Assembly (NCBI RefSeq): GCF_001611275.1
Contig: NZ_CP015080.1
Coordinates: forward strand, 1-64,000
Source: Desulfuromonas sp. DDH964
GTDB lineage: Bacteria; Desulfobacterota; Desulfuromonadia; Desulfuromonadales; DDH964
Length of the DNA stretch: 64,000 nt
Reading direction: 5' to 3'
Part shown: piece by piece, positions 47,720 to 57,861 of the stretch
Numbering within the stretch: position 1 is the first letter of the stretch
How the letters are laid out: every line of letters starts with the position of its first letter
Made by a program: the position numbers and the translations under genes
Notes under the pieces: model-generated
The model's database searches: none
What the model was told of the DNA's origin: nothing
The model's input: only the letters and a program-made list of their open reading frames with translations

Positions 47720-48481
47720 ATGAAGATCCTCGTCTGCATCAAGCAGGTTCCGGATTTGGAATCGCGCTTCAAGCTCAACGCCGCCGGGACCTGGTACAGC
47801 GAACAGGACCTCGCCTGGCGCATGAACGAGTACGACGAATACGCCGTCGAACAGGCGGTGCAGCTCAAGGAGGCGAGCGGCGGCGAACTGGTGGTGTTGA
47901 GCCTCGGCCCCGAGCGGGTGCGCGAAGCGCTTAAAAAGGCGCTGGCGATGGGGGCCGACCGCGGCGTCCACCTGCAGGACGATGCCAGCTTCGCGAAGGA
48001 CCCCTCCCAGATTGCCGCGGCAATCGCCGCCTACGCCAAGGACGAGCAGTTCGACGTCGTCTTCACCGGCCTGCAGTCCCAGGACCGCGGCAGCGCCCAG
48101 GTCGGCGTGCTGCTCGCCGCAGCCCTCGGCCTCAACGCCGTCACCACCATCGTCGACTTTAGCCTGGCGGGGAGCGTCGCCACCGTCAAGCGCGAGCTCG
48201 AAGGGGGGGTGAAGGCCGTCGTCGAAGTAACCCTGCCGGCCCTCTTCACCTGCCAGCTGGGACTGAACACCCCGCGCTACCCGACCCTGCCCAACATCAT
48301 GAAGGCGAAGAAGAAAGAGATCGCCGCCCTGCCGGTGAGCGTTCCGGAAGGGCGCACCACCACCCTCAAGACCGCTTATCCGGAGAAGAAGGGGGGCGGG
48401 CTGGTGCTCGAAGGGGAGGTCGGCGCCCTCGCCGACCAGCTGCTGGCGCTGCTGAAAGAAAAGACCGCCGTGCTGCGCTAG
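47720..48481 (+). CDS. etfB: Electron transfer flavoprotein beta subunit
   Basis: EtfB with EtfA takes electrons from acyl-CoA dehydrogenases and passes them to the quinone pool. MKILVCIKQVPD opens the protein, NEYDEYAVEQAVQLKE and VVLSLGPERVREALKKALAMGADRG (split) are conserved, and the recognition loop YPTLPNIMKAKKKEI is present. It is 253 aa. CAGGAGG precedes ATG 47720. No ETF:quinone oxidoreductase is in the window. Confidence 0.95.
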   Translation: MKILVCIKQVPDLESRFKLNAAGTWYSEQDLAWRMNEYDEYAVEQAVQLKEASGGELVVLSLGPERVREALKKALAMGADRGVHLQDDASFAKDPSQIAAAIAAYAKDEQFDVVFTGLQSQDRGSAQVGVLLAAALGLNAVTTIVDFSLAGSVATVKRELEGGVKAVVEVTLPALFTCQLGLNTPRYPTLPNIMKAKKKEIAALPVSVPEGRTTTLKTAYPEKKGGGLVLEGEVGALADQLLALLKEKTAVLR

Positions 48482-48518
48482 TGCCGAAACCACCACCCGC
48501 CAACCAGGGAGAGACCCG

Positions 48519-49436
48519 ATGAAAGCCTTGCTCGTTGCCGAATCCCGCCAGGGAGAGCTCCTCGCCGCCAGCTACGAACCGCTCGCCTTTGCCCAGAAAC
48601 TCGGGGCCCAGAGCGCCATGTTCCTGGTCGGCAGCCGCCAGAGCCTGCCCCAGTTTGATGGCCCCCTCTACTTCGCCGACGCCGGCGCCGCCGGCGACTA
48701 CCAGCCCGACCTGCACAAGGCGCTCTTGCAGCAGGCGATCGCGAAAGAGCAGCCCGATCTGGTCGTCTTTTGCCACTCCTCCTACGGCTGGGACCTCGCG
48801 CCGCGCCTCGCCGCCGCCCTGGCGGCGCCGCAGATCTCCGAGGTGATCGACATCGTCGAGGGGGGCTACCTGGTGCCGGCCTGCAATGCCAAGCTGCGCC
48901 GCACCGTCGCCGCCAAGGGCCCGGTCACCATCGTCACCCTGCAGGCCGGCGCCTTCAGCCTCTCCGCCCCCCCCGCCGGCAGTCCGCAGCTTGAAGAGCT
49001 CAGCGTCGCCGGCGCCGACAGCGGCATCCGCCTGACCGGCTACGAAGCCGCCGAGAAGGGGGGCGTCGATCTCGGCAAGGCCGAGGTGATCGTCAGCGCC
49101 GGGCGCGGCATCGGCAAGCCGGAGAACCTGGCGCTGATCGAAGCGCTGGCGAAAGCGTTGCACGGTGAATACGGGGCGAGTCGGCCGGTGGTCGATGCCG
49201 GCTGGGCCGACCACAGCCGGCAGGTCGGCTCCACCGGGCAGACGGTGGCGCCCAAGCTCTACGTCGCCTGCGGCATCAGCGGAGCGATCCAGCACCTGGC
49301 CGGGATGAAGAAATCGGACTACATCGTCGCCATCAACACCGACAAGGAGGCGCCGATCGGCGAAGTCGCCGACGTGCTGGTGGTCGCCGACCTCAAGCAG
49401 TTCGTCCCCGCGCTGACGGCGAAACTGGCGAAGTAA
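48519..49436 (+). CDS. etfA: Electron transfer flavoprotein alpha subunit
   Basis: EtfA, 305 aa, carries the FAD-binding domain: VIVSAGRGIGKPENL, GASRPVVDAGWADHSRQVG, GQTVAPKLYVACGISGAIQH and IVAINTDKEAPIGEVAD are canonical. It follows etfB by 37 bp and is its obligate partner. Confidence 0.96.
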   Translation: MKALLVAESRQGELLAASYEPLAFAQKLGAQSAMFLVGSRQSLPQFDGPLYFADAGAAGDYQPDLHKALLQQAIAKEQPDLVVFCHSSYGWDLAPRLAAALAAPQISEVIDIVEGGYLVPACNAKLRRTVAAKGPVTIVTLQAGAFSLSAPPAGSPQLEELSVAGADSGIRLTGYEAAEKGGVDLGKAEVIVSAGRGIGKPENLALIEALAKALHGEYGASRPVVDAGWADHSRQVGSTGQTVAPKLYVACGISGAIQHLAGMKKSDYIVAINTDKEAPIGEVADVLVVADLKQFVPALTAKLAK

Positions 49437-49450
49437 ACCGACGAGCCGTT

Positions 49451-49523
49451 GCCACAGAGGCACGGAGACACAGAGAAACCTTCAGTCAAGATTTTTCTCT
49501 GTGAACTCTGTGTCTCCGTGGCC
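49451..49523. repeat. Intergenic palindromic repeat family A, copy 1
   Basis: GCCACAGAGGCACGGAGACA...TTTCTCTGTG...TCTCCGTGGCC: two inverted arms of about 28 bp built on CACAGAGACACGGAG. It lies between etfA and the thiolase gene, and related copies are at 50738-50845 and 53714-53822. Confidence 0.75.
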
Positions 49524-49554
49524 AACTTTAAGACTATTAAGAAAGGTCAAAGCC

Positions 49555-50730
49555 ATGTCAGACGTTTTCGTAGTTGAAGCCCTGCGCACCCCCTTCGGCT
49601 CTTTCGGTGGCGTGCTTGCCGATGTCCCGGCGCCGCGCCTCGGTGCCGCCGTGGTCGCCGCGCTGGTCGCGCGCTGCGGTATCCAGCCCGCCGATGTTCA
49701 GGAATTCATCGCCGGCCAGGTGATCTCCGGCGGCTGCGGCCAGGCCCCGGCGCGCCAGGCGATGCGCTTCGCCGGCCTCCCCGACGGCATCCCGGCGATG
49801 ACCATCAACAAGGTCTGCGGCAGTGGCCTGAAAGCGATGATGCTTGCCGCCGATTCGATCCGCCTCGGCGAGAGCGGCGTCGTCATCGCCGGCGGCATGG
49901 AGAATATGTCGCTCGCCCCCTACGCCCTGCCGGCGGCCCGTTACGGCATGCGCATGGGGAATGGCGAGGCGGTCGACCTGCTGATCCACGACGCCCTGCG
50001 CGATCCTTACACTGGCCGCCACATGGGGGAGGTGACCGAGGATGTCATTGCCGCCAAGGGGCTCAGCCGCGCCGCCCAGGACGAGTACGCCCTCGACTCC
50101 TATCGCCGCGCGCAAAAGGCGCAGCGCGACGGCGTCTTCGCCCGCGAGATCGTGCCGGTGGTCAAGCAGGGGCGCAAGGGGGAGACGGTGGTCGACAGCG
50201 ACGAGGAGCCGGCGCGGGTCGATTTCGACAAGTTCGCCGGTCTCAAGGCGGTCTTCCGCAAGGAGGGGAGTATTACCGCCGGTAACGCCTCGACCATCAA
50301 CGACGGCGCCGCCTTCGTCCTCCTCGCCGGGGAGGAGGCAGTCAAGCGCCACGGCTTCAAACCCCGCGCCCGTCTCGTCGCCTACGCCACCAACAGCCTG
50401 CATCCCGACCAGTTCCCGGTGGCGCCGATCGGCGCCATCGAGCGGGTCTGCGCCAAGGCCGGGTTGAAACCGGCCGAGCTCGACCTGTTCGAGATCAACG
50501 AGGCTTTCGCTGCGGTCGCCCTGCTGGCGATCGACAGCCTGAAGCTCGATCGCGAGCGGGTCAACATCCACGGCGGCGCCGTCGCCATCGGCCACCCGGT
50601 CGGCGCCAGCGGCGGACGGCTGGTCGCCACCCTGCTCAACGGCCTCGAACGGCGGCAAAAACGCTACGGCCTCGCCACCCTCTGCATCGGCGGCGGTGAG
50701 GCGGTGGCGGCGATCTTCGAACGACTTTAA
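49555..50730 (+). CDS. Acetyl-CoA acetyltransferase (thiolase)
   Basis: This enzyme cleaves 3-ketoacyl-CoA (probably acetoacetyl-CoA) with CoA. The nucleophile cysteine is in NKVCGSGLKAMM, and NEAFAAVALL, GHPVGASGGR and CIGGGEAVAA supply the other active-site residues. ATG 49555 (MSDVFVVEALRTPFG, 391 aa) fits the family start; the frame extends back into the repeat. Confidence 0.94.
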   Translation: MSDVFVVEALRTPFGSFGGVLADVPAPRLGAAVVAALVARCGIQPADVQEFIAGQVISGGCGQAPARQAMRFAGLPDGIPAMTINKVCGSGLKAMMLAADSIRLGESGVVIAGGMENMSLAPYALPAARYGMRMGNGEAVDLLIHDALRDPYTGRHMGEVTEDVIAAKGLSRAAQDEYALDSYRRAQKAQRDGVFAREIVPVVKQGRKGETVVDSDEEPARVDFDKFAGLKAVFRKEGSITAGNASTINDGAAFVLLAGEEAVKRHGFKPRARLVAYATNSLHPDQFPVAPIGAIERVCAKAGLKPAELDLFEINEAFAAVALLAIDSLKLDRERVNIHGGAVAIGHPVGASGGRLVATLLNGLERRQKRYGLATLCIGGGEAVAAIFERL

Positions 50731-50737
50731 GGCTGTT

Positions 50738-50845
50738 GGCCACGGAGACACAGAGGTCACAGAGGGAAATTCAAATCCAAAGCTGACTTAAGAATAAGCT
50801 CTAAACAAGAATTATGAATTTCTCTGTATCTCCGTGTCTCTGTGG
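50738..50845. repeat. Intergenic palindromic repeat family A, copy 2
   Basis: Left arm GGCCACGGAGACACAGAGGT... (from 50738) and right arm TTTCTCTGTATCTCCGTGTC... (to 50845) are inverted, with a 45-bp AT-rich centre. It lies between the thiolase and 3-hydroxyacyl-CoA dehydrogenase genes. Confidence 0.75.
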
Positions 50846-50881
50846 TGAGGGTAAAAGATTTCGATTCGAGGAGGAGATGAG

Positions 50882-51730
50882 ATGGCAATCGAGCGGATCA
50901 TGGTGGTCGGCGCCGGCCAGATGGGGGGCGGCATCGCCCAGGTCGCGGCGCAGGCCGGGTTCGAAGTGGTGCTCAACGATCTTAAGGCCGAATATGTCGA
51001 GAAGGGGCTCGCCTTCATGGGCAAGCTCCTCGACCGCAACATCGAAAAAGGGAAGCTGACGGCCGAGCAGAAGGCGGCCACCCTCGGCCGCATCACCCCC
51101 TCGACCGCCCTCGAAGACGCCGCCGGCGTCGACTTCGTGGTCGAGGCGGCGAGCGAGCAGATGGCAATCAAGGCGGAGATCTTCCGCAGCCTCGATCGCG
51201 TCGCCCGCCCCGGGGTGATCCTGGCGAGCAACACCTCGTCGTTGCCGATCACCGAAATCGCCGCCGTCACCGGCCGTCCCGAAAGCGTCATCGGCATGCA
51301 TTTCATGAACCCGGTGCCGGTGATGCAGCTGGTCGAGATCATCCGCGGCATCGCCACCAGCGACGCCGTTTACCAGAGTGTCGAAGGGCTGGCCAGGCAG
51401 CTCGGCAAGGTGCCGGTGGAGGTCAACGACTACCCCGGCTTCATCTCCAACCGGGTGCTGATGCCGATGATCAACGAGGCGATCTACTGCCTCTACGAGG
51501 GGGTCGCCTCGGTGGAGGCGATCGACACGGTGATGAAGCTGGGGATGAATCACCCGATGGGTCCGCTCACCCTGGCCGACTTCATCGGTCTCGACACCTG
51601 CCTGGCGATCATGGAGGTCCTTTACGAGGGGTTCGCCGACAGCAAGTATCGTCCCTGCCCGCTGCTGCGCAAGATGGTCAAGGCCGGCTGGCTCGGCAAG
51701 AAGAGCGGCAAGGGCTTCTACACCTACTGA
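50882..51730 (+). CDS. hbd: 3-hydroxybutyryl-CoA dehydrogenase
   Basis: This enzyme oxidises 3-hydroxyacyl-CoA with NAD+. The Rossmann motif [18 protein letters not shown] is at residue 8, the active-site strand is SNTSSLPIT and [15 protein letters not shown] (His, with Glu in FVVEAASEQ), and [12 protein letters not shown] lies in the C-terminal domain. At 282 aa it is normal. GAGGAGGAGA precedes ATG 50882. Confidence 0.95.
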   Translation: MAIERIMVVGAGQMGGGIAQVAAQAGFEVVLNDLKAEYVEKGLAFMGKLLDRNIEKGKLTAEQKAATLGRITPSTALEDAAGVDFVVEAASEQMAIKAEIFRSLDRVARPGVILASNTSSLPITEIAAVTGRPESVIGMHFMNPVPVMQLVEIIRGIATSDAVYQSVEGLARQLGKVPVEVNDYPGFISNRVLMPMINEAIYCLYEGVASVEAIDTVMKLGMNHPMGPLTLADFIGLDTCLAIMEVLYEGFADSKYRPCPLLRKMVKAGWLGKKSGKGFYTY

Positions 51731-51745
51731 AACGGGAGAGTGCAC

Positions 51746-52528
51746 ATGGAGTTTAGCAACCTGCTGCTGGAAATCGAAGCCGGCGTCGCCGTCGTCACCG
51801 TCAATCGCCCCGCCGCCCTCAACGCCCTGAGCGCCGCGGTTTTGGAAGAGCTGAACAGCGCCTTCGGGCTGCTGCGCGACGATCCCCAGGTCGCCTGCGT
51901 GATCCTCACCGGCGCCGGACCCAAGGCCTTCGTCGCCGGCGCCGACATCGCCGCGATGCAGCCCCTCGACGCGGTCAGTGCCGCGAGCTTCGCCCGCCTC
52001 GGCCACGCCCTGATGAACCGCATCGAGACATTTCCCAAGCCGGTGATCGCCGCGGTCAACGGCTTCGCCCTTGGGGGCGGCTGCGAGCTGGCGATGGCCT
52101 GCGATATCCGCCTCGCCAGCGACAACGCCAGGTTCGGCCAGCCCGAGGTCAACCTCGGTGTCATCCCCGGCTTCGGCGGCACCCTGCGCCTGGCGCGGCT
52201 GGTCGGCAAGGGGCGGGCCAAGGAGCTGATCTTCACCGGCGACATGATCGACGCCGCCGAAGCCTGCCGCATCGGTCTCGCCAACCGGGTGGTGGCGGCC
52301 GACCAGCTCCTCCCCGAGGCGAAGAAGCTGGCGGCGAAGATTGCTGCCAAGGGGCCGCTGGCGGTGCGTTTTGCCAAGGAGGCGATCGACAGCGGCCTGG
52401 AGATGGACCAGGACCGGGCCGGCCGCTTCGAGGCGGACCTCTTCGGCCTCTGCTTCGCCAGCGCCGACCAGAAGGAAGGGATGAGCGCCTTCCTCGAAAA
52501 ACGCCAGGCCAAGTTCAGCGGCCGCTGA
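51746..52528 (+). CDS. Enoyl-CoA hydratase (crotonase)
   Basis: A 260-residue crotonase with KAFVAGADIAAMQ and NGFALGGGCELAMACD (oxyanion hole), and GQPEVNLGVIPGFGG with one catalytic Glu. The other catalytic Glu position reads SDNARF, that is Asp, a conservative change. ATG 51746 has GGGAG 7 nt upstream, which favours it over GTG 51740. It lies 15 bp after hbd. Confidence 0.9.
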   Translation: MEFSNLLLEIEAGVAVVTVNRPAALNALSAAVLEELNSAFGLLRDDPQVACVILTGAGPKAFVAGADIAAMQPLDAVSAASFARLGHALMNRIETFPKPVIAAVNGFALGGGCELAMACDIRLASDNARFGQPEVNLGVIPGFGGTLRLARLVGKGRAKELIFTGDMIDAAEACRIGLANRVVAADQLLPEAKKLAAKIAAKGPLAVRFAKEAIDSGLEMDQDRAGRFEADLFGLCFASADQKEGMSAFLEKRQAKFSGR

Positions 52529-52542
52529 AAGGTGACCCGGCG

Positions 52543-53700
52543 ATGCATCTCGACCTCACGGAAGAACAGAGCCTGATCCGCGACACCGCCCGCGAGTTCG
52601 CCCGCGCCGAGCTCGAGCCGGTGGCGGCGGCCCTCGACCGCGGCGAAAACCCGGAAGCCTTCTTCGCCAACCTGCAGAAGCTCGCCGAGCTCGGTTTCAT
52701 GGGGCTCAACGTGCGCAGTGAGTACGGCGGCGCCGAGGCCGGGGTGATCGCCTTCAGCGTCGCCCTCACCGAGCTGGCGCGGGCCTGCGCCGCGACGGCG
52801 GTGACGGTCTCGGTCAACAACATGGTCTGCGAGGTAATCCAGGAGGTCGGCAGCGCGGCCCAGCGCCAGCGCTACATCCCGCGCATCTGCTCCGGCGCGT
52901 ATCGCGCCGGCGCCTTCGCCCTCACCGAGCCGGGGGCCGGCTCCGACCCGGCGGCGCTGACCACCCAGGCAGTCCGCGACGGCGACCACTGGCTCCTCAA
53001 CGGCAGCAAGATCTTCATCACCAGCGCCCCCTACGCCGGCGTCTTCGTGGTCTGGGCGGTGACCGACCGCAGCGCGCCGAAAGGGAAGGGGATCAGCTGT
53101 TTCCTGGTCGAGGCCGGCACCCCCGGTTGCAGCGTCGGCCGCGCCGAGGAGAAGCTGGGGCAGCACGCCTCGGTCACCAGCGAGCTCCATTTCCAGGATT
53201 GCCGGGTGCCGGCCGACGCCCTGATGGGCCGGCTCAACGATGGCTTTCGCATCGCCGTGGCCGAACTCTGCGGCGGCCGCATCGGCATTGGCTCCCTCGC
53301 GCTCGGCATCGGCCTGGCGGCGCTCGACGCCGCCACCCGCTACGCCCTGGAGCGCAAGCAGTTCGGCCAGCCGATCGCCGACTTCCAGGCGATCCAGTGG
53401 AAGATCGCCGACAGCGGCACCGAACTCGAGGCGGCGCGGCTGCTGCTGATGAACGCCGCCTTTCGCAAGGAGCAGCGGCGCAGCTTCGCCAAGGAGGCGT
53501 CGATGGCCAAGCTCTTCGCCAGCGAGGCGGCTAACCGCGCCTGTTACGAGGCGCTGCAGATCTTCGGTGGCTACGGTTACACCACCGAGTTTCCGGTCGA
53601 ACGCTACTGCCGGGATGCCCGGGTGACCACCCTCTACGAAGGGACCAGCGAAATCCAGCGGCTCATCATCGCGCGCGAGATCCTGCGCGGGTTCGCTTGA
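52543..53700 (+). CDS. Acyl-CoA dehydrogenase
   Basis: A 385-residue FAD enzyme for the first step of beta-oxidation. AFALTEPGAGSDPAAL and FITSAPYAGVFVVWA bind FAD and substrate, QTFGGYGYT-like ALQIFGGYGYTTEFPVERY is present, and the catalytic base is in LYEGTSEIQRLII. It follows the crotonase by 14 bp. The chain-length preference is not predictable with confidence. Confidence 0.92.
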   Translation: MHLDLTEEQSLIRDTAREFARAELEPVAAALDRGENPEAFFANLQKLAELGFMGLNVRSEYGGAEAGVIAFSVALTELARACAATAVTVSVNNMVCEVIQEVGSAAQRQRYIPRICSGAYRAGAFALTEPGAGSDPAALTTQAVRDGDHWLLNGSKIFITSAPYAGVFVVWAVTDRSAPKGKGISCFLVEAGTPGCSVGRAEEKLGQHASVTSELHFQDCRVPADALMGRLNDGFRIAVAELCGGRIGIGSLALGIGLAALDAATRYALERKQFGQPIADFQAIQWKIADSGTELEAARLLLMNAAFRKEQRRSFAKEASMAKLFASEAANRACYEALQIFGGYGYTTEFPVERYCRDARVTTLYEGTSEIQRLIIAREILRGFA

Positions 53701-53713
53701 AAAACCTGGAATT

Positions 53714-53822
53714 GGCCACAGAGACACTGAGGACACAGAGAGAAAATCGACATCAGCAGCTTCAGGCAAGGGGTTAACCCTTACAAGACGTTGCTTTCTC
53801 TGTGTCTCCGTGACTCTGTGGC
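53714..53822. repeat. Intergenic palindromic repeat family A, copy 3
   Basis: Left arm GGCCACAGAGACACTGAGGA... and right arm ...TTTCTCTGTGTCTCCGTGAC (to 53822) are inverted around a 46-bp centre. It separates the two acyl-CoA dehydrogenase genes. Confidence 0.75.
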
Positions 53823-53861
53823 AAACAAATCGAATCCCTATCAAGTAACCAAGGAGGCGCC

Positions 53862-55010
<1,149 letters not shown>

Positions 55011-55026
55011 AGGTCTTTCATAGGTC

Positions 55027-55070
55027 CGATAAGTCCCATAGGACCCATGAGACCAATGGGACCTATGAAA
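55027..55070. repeat. Intergenic repeat family B, copy 2
   Basis: The partner of 47641-47684 (41 of 44 identical). It sits between the acyl-CoA dehydrogenase and the DUF6125 gene and ends just before that gene's ribosome-binding site. Confidence 0.65.
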
Positions 55071-55090
55071 ATCGTAAAGGAGTTAACACC

Positions 55091-55636
55091 ATGAAAGCCA
55101 ACCTCGATGAAGGCCTCTCCCTTTTGCAGCAGCTGAGCAAAGAGGAACTGATCGCGATCATCGTCGATGACGCCAAGAACTGGCTCGCCCACGACGGGCT
55201 CTGGTTTCAGGCGGTGGAGCAGCGCTCCGGGATGGAGGCGGCGATCGCCGCCGACAAGGATGCCTGGGAGAGGTTCACCGTGATCGAGGCGAAGCGCATC
55301 ATGGCGCGCCTCGGCCTCGCCCCCGGCGGCGGCATCCCGGCGCTGGTCGAGTGCCTCAAGCACCGCCTCTACGCCCGCCTCAACCTGCAGGAGGCGCTCG
55401 AGGTGAGCGACAGCCGGGCCGTCTTCCGCATGGTCGACTGCCGGGTGCAGTCGGCGCGCAAGCGCCGCGGCCTTGCCGATTTCCCCTGCAAGACGGTGGG
55501 GATCGTCGAGTACGCCGGCTTCGCCAGCACCATCGATGCGCGCATCGTCACCCGCTGCATCGCCTGTCCCCCCGACCCCCATCCGGACGACTACTGGTGC
55601 GCCTGGGAGTTCACCCTCGCCGACGGCGCGGCGTGA
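55091..55636 (+). CDS. DUF6125 family protein
   Basis: A 181-residue cytoplasmic protein matching, as I recall the family, DUF6125: KNWLAHDGLWFQAVEQRSG, RFTVIEAKRIMARLGL, MVDCRVQSARKRRGLADFPC, and CIACPPDPHPDDYWCAWEF. The conserved cysteines and histidines suggest metal or thiol chemistry, but no activity is established to my knowledge. AAAGGAG precedes ATG 55091. It is followed by the control region of the leucine-type operon. Confidence 0.7.
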   Translation: MKANLDEGLSLLQQLSKEELIAIIVDDAKNWLAHDGLWFQAVEQRSGMEAAIAADKDAWERFTVIEAKRIMARLGLAPGGGIPALVECLKHRLYARLNLQEALEVSDSRAVFRMVDCRVQSARKRRGLADFPCKTVGIVEYAGFASTIDARIVTRCIACPPDPHPDDYWCAWEFTLADGAA

Positions 55637-55669
55637 CGAGCTGTCCCGGATGGCGTCACCGCCGTTGCC

Positions 55670-55680
55670 TTTGTTTACAG
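55670..55680. promoter_or_regulatory. Half-site of the dyad operator upstream of the isovaleryl-CoA operon
   Basis: TTTGTTTACAG is identical over 11 bases to the right half of operator 1 (34646-34656). It ends 108 bp upstream of the -24 element at 55789, nearly the same distance as for the two full dyads. The left half does not match. Confidence 0.45.
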
Positions 55681-55788
55681 CCGGGGCGCCCCGGGGAGCC
55701 GGTGCGGCAGGAAAGAAAAGTAACCTTTTCAATGATTACCGATAGCTGGACTTTTCCGGTGAAATTGTCGTTGCGCTGCAAGGGGGGT

Positions 55789-55804
55789 TGGTATCACCCG
55801 TGCA
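55789..55804 (+). promoter_or_regulatory. Candidate sigma-54 promoter of the isovaleryl-CoA operon
   Basis: TGGTATCACCCGTGCA keeps -24 GG and -12 GC at 10-bp spacing; the -12 box is GTGCA instead of TTGCA. The start should be near 55815, 47 nt ahead of the first gene. Confidence 0.6.
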
Positions 55805-55861
55805 ATCGAGGGGAGTGAACCCTTTGATTGACGGCAACCGTCTCAGGCAGGGAGTGGAGCC

Positions 55862-57028
55862 ATGGAAAGCTACCCCAGTTTGGATTTCCAGTTGGGAGAT
55901 GAGGTCGAGCTGCTGCGCGACACCGTGCGCAGCTTCGCTCGCGCCGAGATCGCCCCGCGCGCGGCCGAGATCGACCGCAGCAACAACTTTCCCATGGATT
56001 TGTGGCCCAAGATGGGAGCGCTCGGCCTGCTCGGCATCACCGTCGGCGAGGAGTACGGCGGCGCCGAGATGGGCTACCTCGAGCATGTCGTTGTGATGGA
56101 GGAGCTCAGCCGCGCCTCTGCCTCGGTCGCCCTCTCCTACGGTGCCCACTCCAATCTCTGCGTCAACCAGATCTTCCGCAACGGCACCCCCGAGCAGCGC
56201 GCCCGCTACCTGCCGAAGCTGGTGAGTGGCGAGCAGGTCGGGGCCCTCGCCATGAGCGAGGCCGGCGCCGGTTCCGATGTCGTCAGCATGCGCCTGCGCG
56301 CCGACAAGGAGGGGGACCACTATCTTCTCAATGGCCACAAGATGTGGATCACCAACGGCCCCGAGGCCGACACCTTCGTCGTCTATGCCAAGACCGACAT
56401 GGAGGCGGGTCCGCACGGCATCACCGCCTTCATCGTCGAACGGGACTTCCCCGGTTTTTCCACGGCGCAAAAACTCGACAAGCTCGGCATGCGCGGTTCC
56501 GGGACCTGCGAGCTGGTCTTCGAGAACTGCGAGGTCCCGGAGGCGAACGTCCTTGGCAGCGTCGGCAAAGGGGTCAAGGTGCTGATGAGCGGCCTCGACT
56601 ACGAACGGGTCGTCCTCGCCGGTGGCCCCCTCGGCATCATAGCGGCCTGTCTCGATGTCGTCCTCCCCTACCTTCATGAGCGCAAGCAGTTCGGCCATCC
56701 GATCGGCCAGTTCCAGCTGATGCAGGGGAAGCTCGCCGACATGTACACCACCTTCAACGTCTGCCGGGCCTATGTCTACACTGTGGCCAAGGCCTGTGGC
56801 GGCAAGGGATCGCTGCGCAAGGACGCGGCAGGGGCGATCCTCTACGCCGCCGAACGCGCCACCTGGATGGCGCTGGAGGCGATCCAGTGTCTCGGCGGCA
56901 ACGGCTACATCAACGACTATCCGACCGGGCGGCTGCTGCGTGACGCCAAGCTCTACGAAATCGGCGCCGGTACCAGCGAGATCCGGCGCATGCTGATCGG
57001 GCGCGAGCTCTTCGAGCAGACGACCTGA
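55862..57028 (+). CDS. ivd: Isovaleryl-CoA dehydrogenase
   Basis: It oxidises isovaleryl-CoA to 3-methylcrotonyl-CoA in leucine degradation. The usual catalytic Glu position near the C-terminus is not Glu ([12 protein letters not shown]), whereas [15 protein letters not shown] supplies the Glu used by isovaleryl-CoA dehydrogenases; this is diagnostic. [14 protein letters not shown] and [19 protein letters not shown] are conserved. It is 388 aa. AGGGAGTGGAG precedes ATG 55862. It is the first gene of the operon. Confidence 0.94.
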   Translation: MESYPSLDFQLGDEVELLRDTVRSFARAEIAPRAAEIDRSNNFPMDLWPKMGALGLLGITVGEEYGGAEMGYLEHVVVMEELSRASASVALSYGAHSNLCVNQIFRNGTPEQRARYLPKLVSGEQVGALAMSEAGAGSDVVSMRLRADKEGDHYLLNGHKMWITNGPEADTFVVYAKTDMEAGPHGITAFIVERDFPGFSTAQKLDKLGMRGSGTCELVFENCEVPEANVLGSVGKGVKVLMSGLDYERVVLAGGPLGIIAACLDVVLPYLHERKQFGHPIGQFQLMQGKLADMYTTFNVCRAYVYTVAKACGGKGSLRKDAAGAILYAAERATWMALEAIQCLGGNGYINDYPTGRLLRDAKLYEIGAGTSEIRRMLIGRELFEQTT

Positions 57029-57047
57029 GGGTCGGGACGGGACCAGG

Positions 57048-57848
57048 ATGAGCAGGACAGAAGGTCCGATCATGATGACGGTGCTGGCCGAGCGGCTGCA
57101 GGTGCAGTGGTTCCGGCCGCAGCAAGCGGCCGGAACCGCTACCCAGCCGACCGTGGTGCTGCTGCACGAGGCCCTAGGCAGTATCGCCCAGTGGCGCGGC
57201 TTTCCGCAAACCCTGGCCGACGCCACCGGCCTGCCGGTGATGGCCTATGACCGCTGCGGCTTCGGTGGCTCCCAGGCGCTGATGGCGCCCCGCGGCCTCG
57301 ACTACCTCGATCGCGAACTCGCCAGTCTCGACGCCCTGCTGAGCGCCTGCGACATCCAGCGGCCGCTCCTCTTCGGCCACAGCGACGGTGCGACCCTGGC
57401 TCTGCTTTACGCGGCCGCCTTCCCGGAGCGACCGCTGGCGGTGATCAGCGAAGCGGCCCATCTCTTCGTCGAGGAGGCGACCCTGGCGGGAATCCGTGCC
57501 GTGGTCCAGCGCTGGCAGAACAGCGACCTCTGCCAGCGCCTCAGCCGTTACCACGGGGCGAAGGCCGAAACGGTCTTTGCCACCTGGGCCGAGACCTGGC
57601 TCGACCCGGCCTTCCGCAGCTGGAACGTCGAGGCGCAGATGGCCGCGGTGCGCTGCCCGGTTCTCGCCCTGCAGGGCGAAAACGACGAGTTCGGCACCGT
57701 CCGCCAGCTGCAGGCGGTAGTGGACGGGGTGGGTGGCCGCTGCCGCAGCTGCCTGCTCGCCGATTGCGCCCACGTTCCCCACCGCCAGGCCGAAGCCGAG
57801 GTGCTGGCCGAAGTGTGCGACTTCCTCGGCGAACTGGTCGCCGCCTGA
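57048..57848 (+). CDS. Alpha/beta-hydrolase
   Basis: A 266-residue hydrolase with nucleophile elbow FGHSDGATLALL (Ser near 109), acid GENDEF near 213 and His in CAHVPHRQ near 243. The substrate is unknown; an acyl-CoA thioesterase or esterase role fits the operon. ATG 57048 is listed; ATG 57072 has a better spaced AGAAGG. Confidence 0.8.
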   Translation: MSRTEGPIMMTVLAERLQVQWFRPQQAAGTATQPTVVLLHEALGSIAQWRGFPQTLADATGLPVMAYDRCGFGGSQALMAPRGLDYLDRELASLDALLSACDIQRPLLFGHSDGATLALLYAAAFPERPLAVISEAAHLFVEEATLAGIRAVVQRWQNSDLCQRLSRYHGAKAETVFATWAETWLDPAFRSWNVEAQMAAVRCPVLALQGENDEFGTVRQLQAVVDGVGGRCRSCLLADCAHVPHRQAEAEVLAEVCDFLGELVAA

Positions 57849-57861
57849 TCCCGGAGGGACG

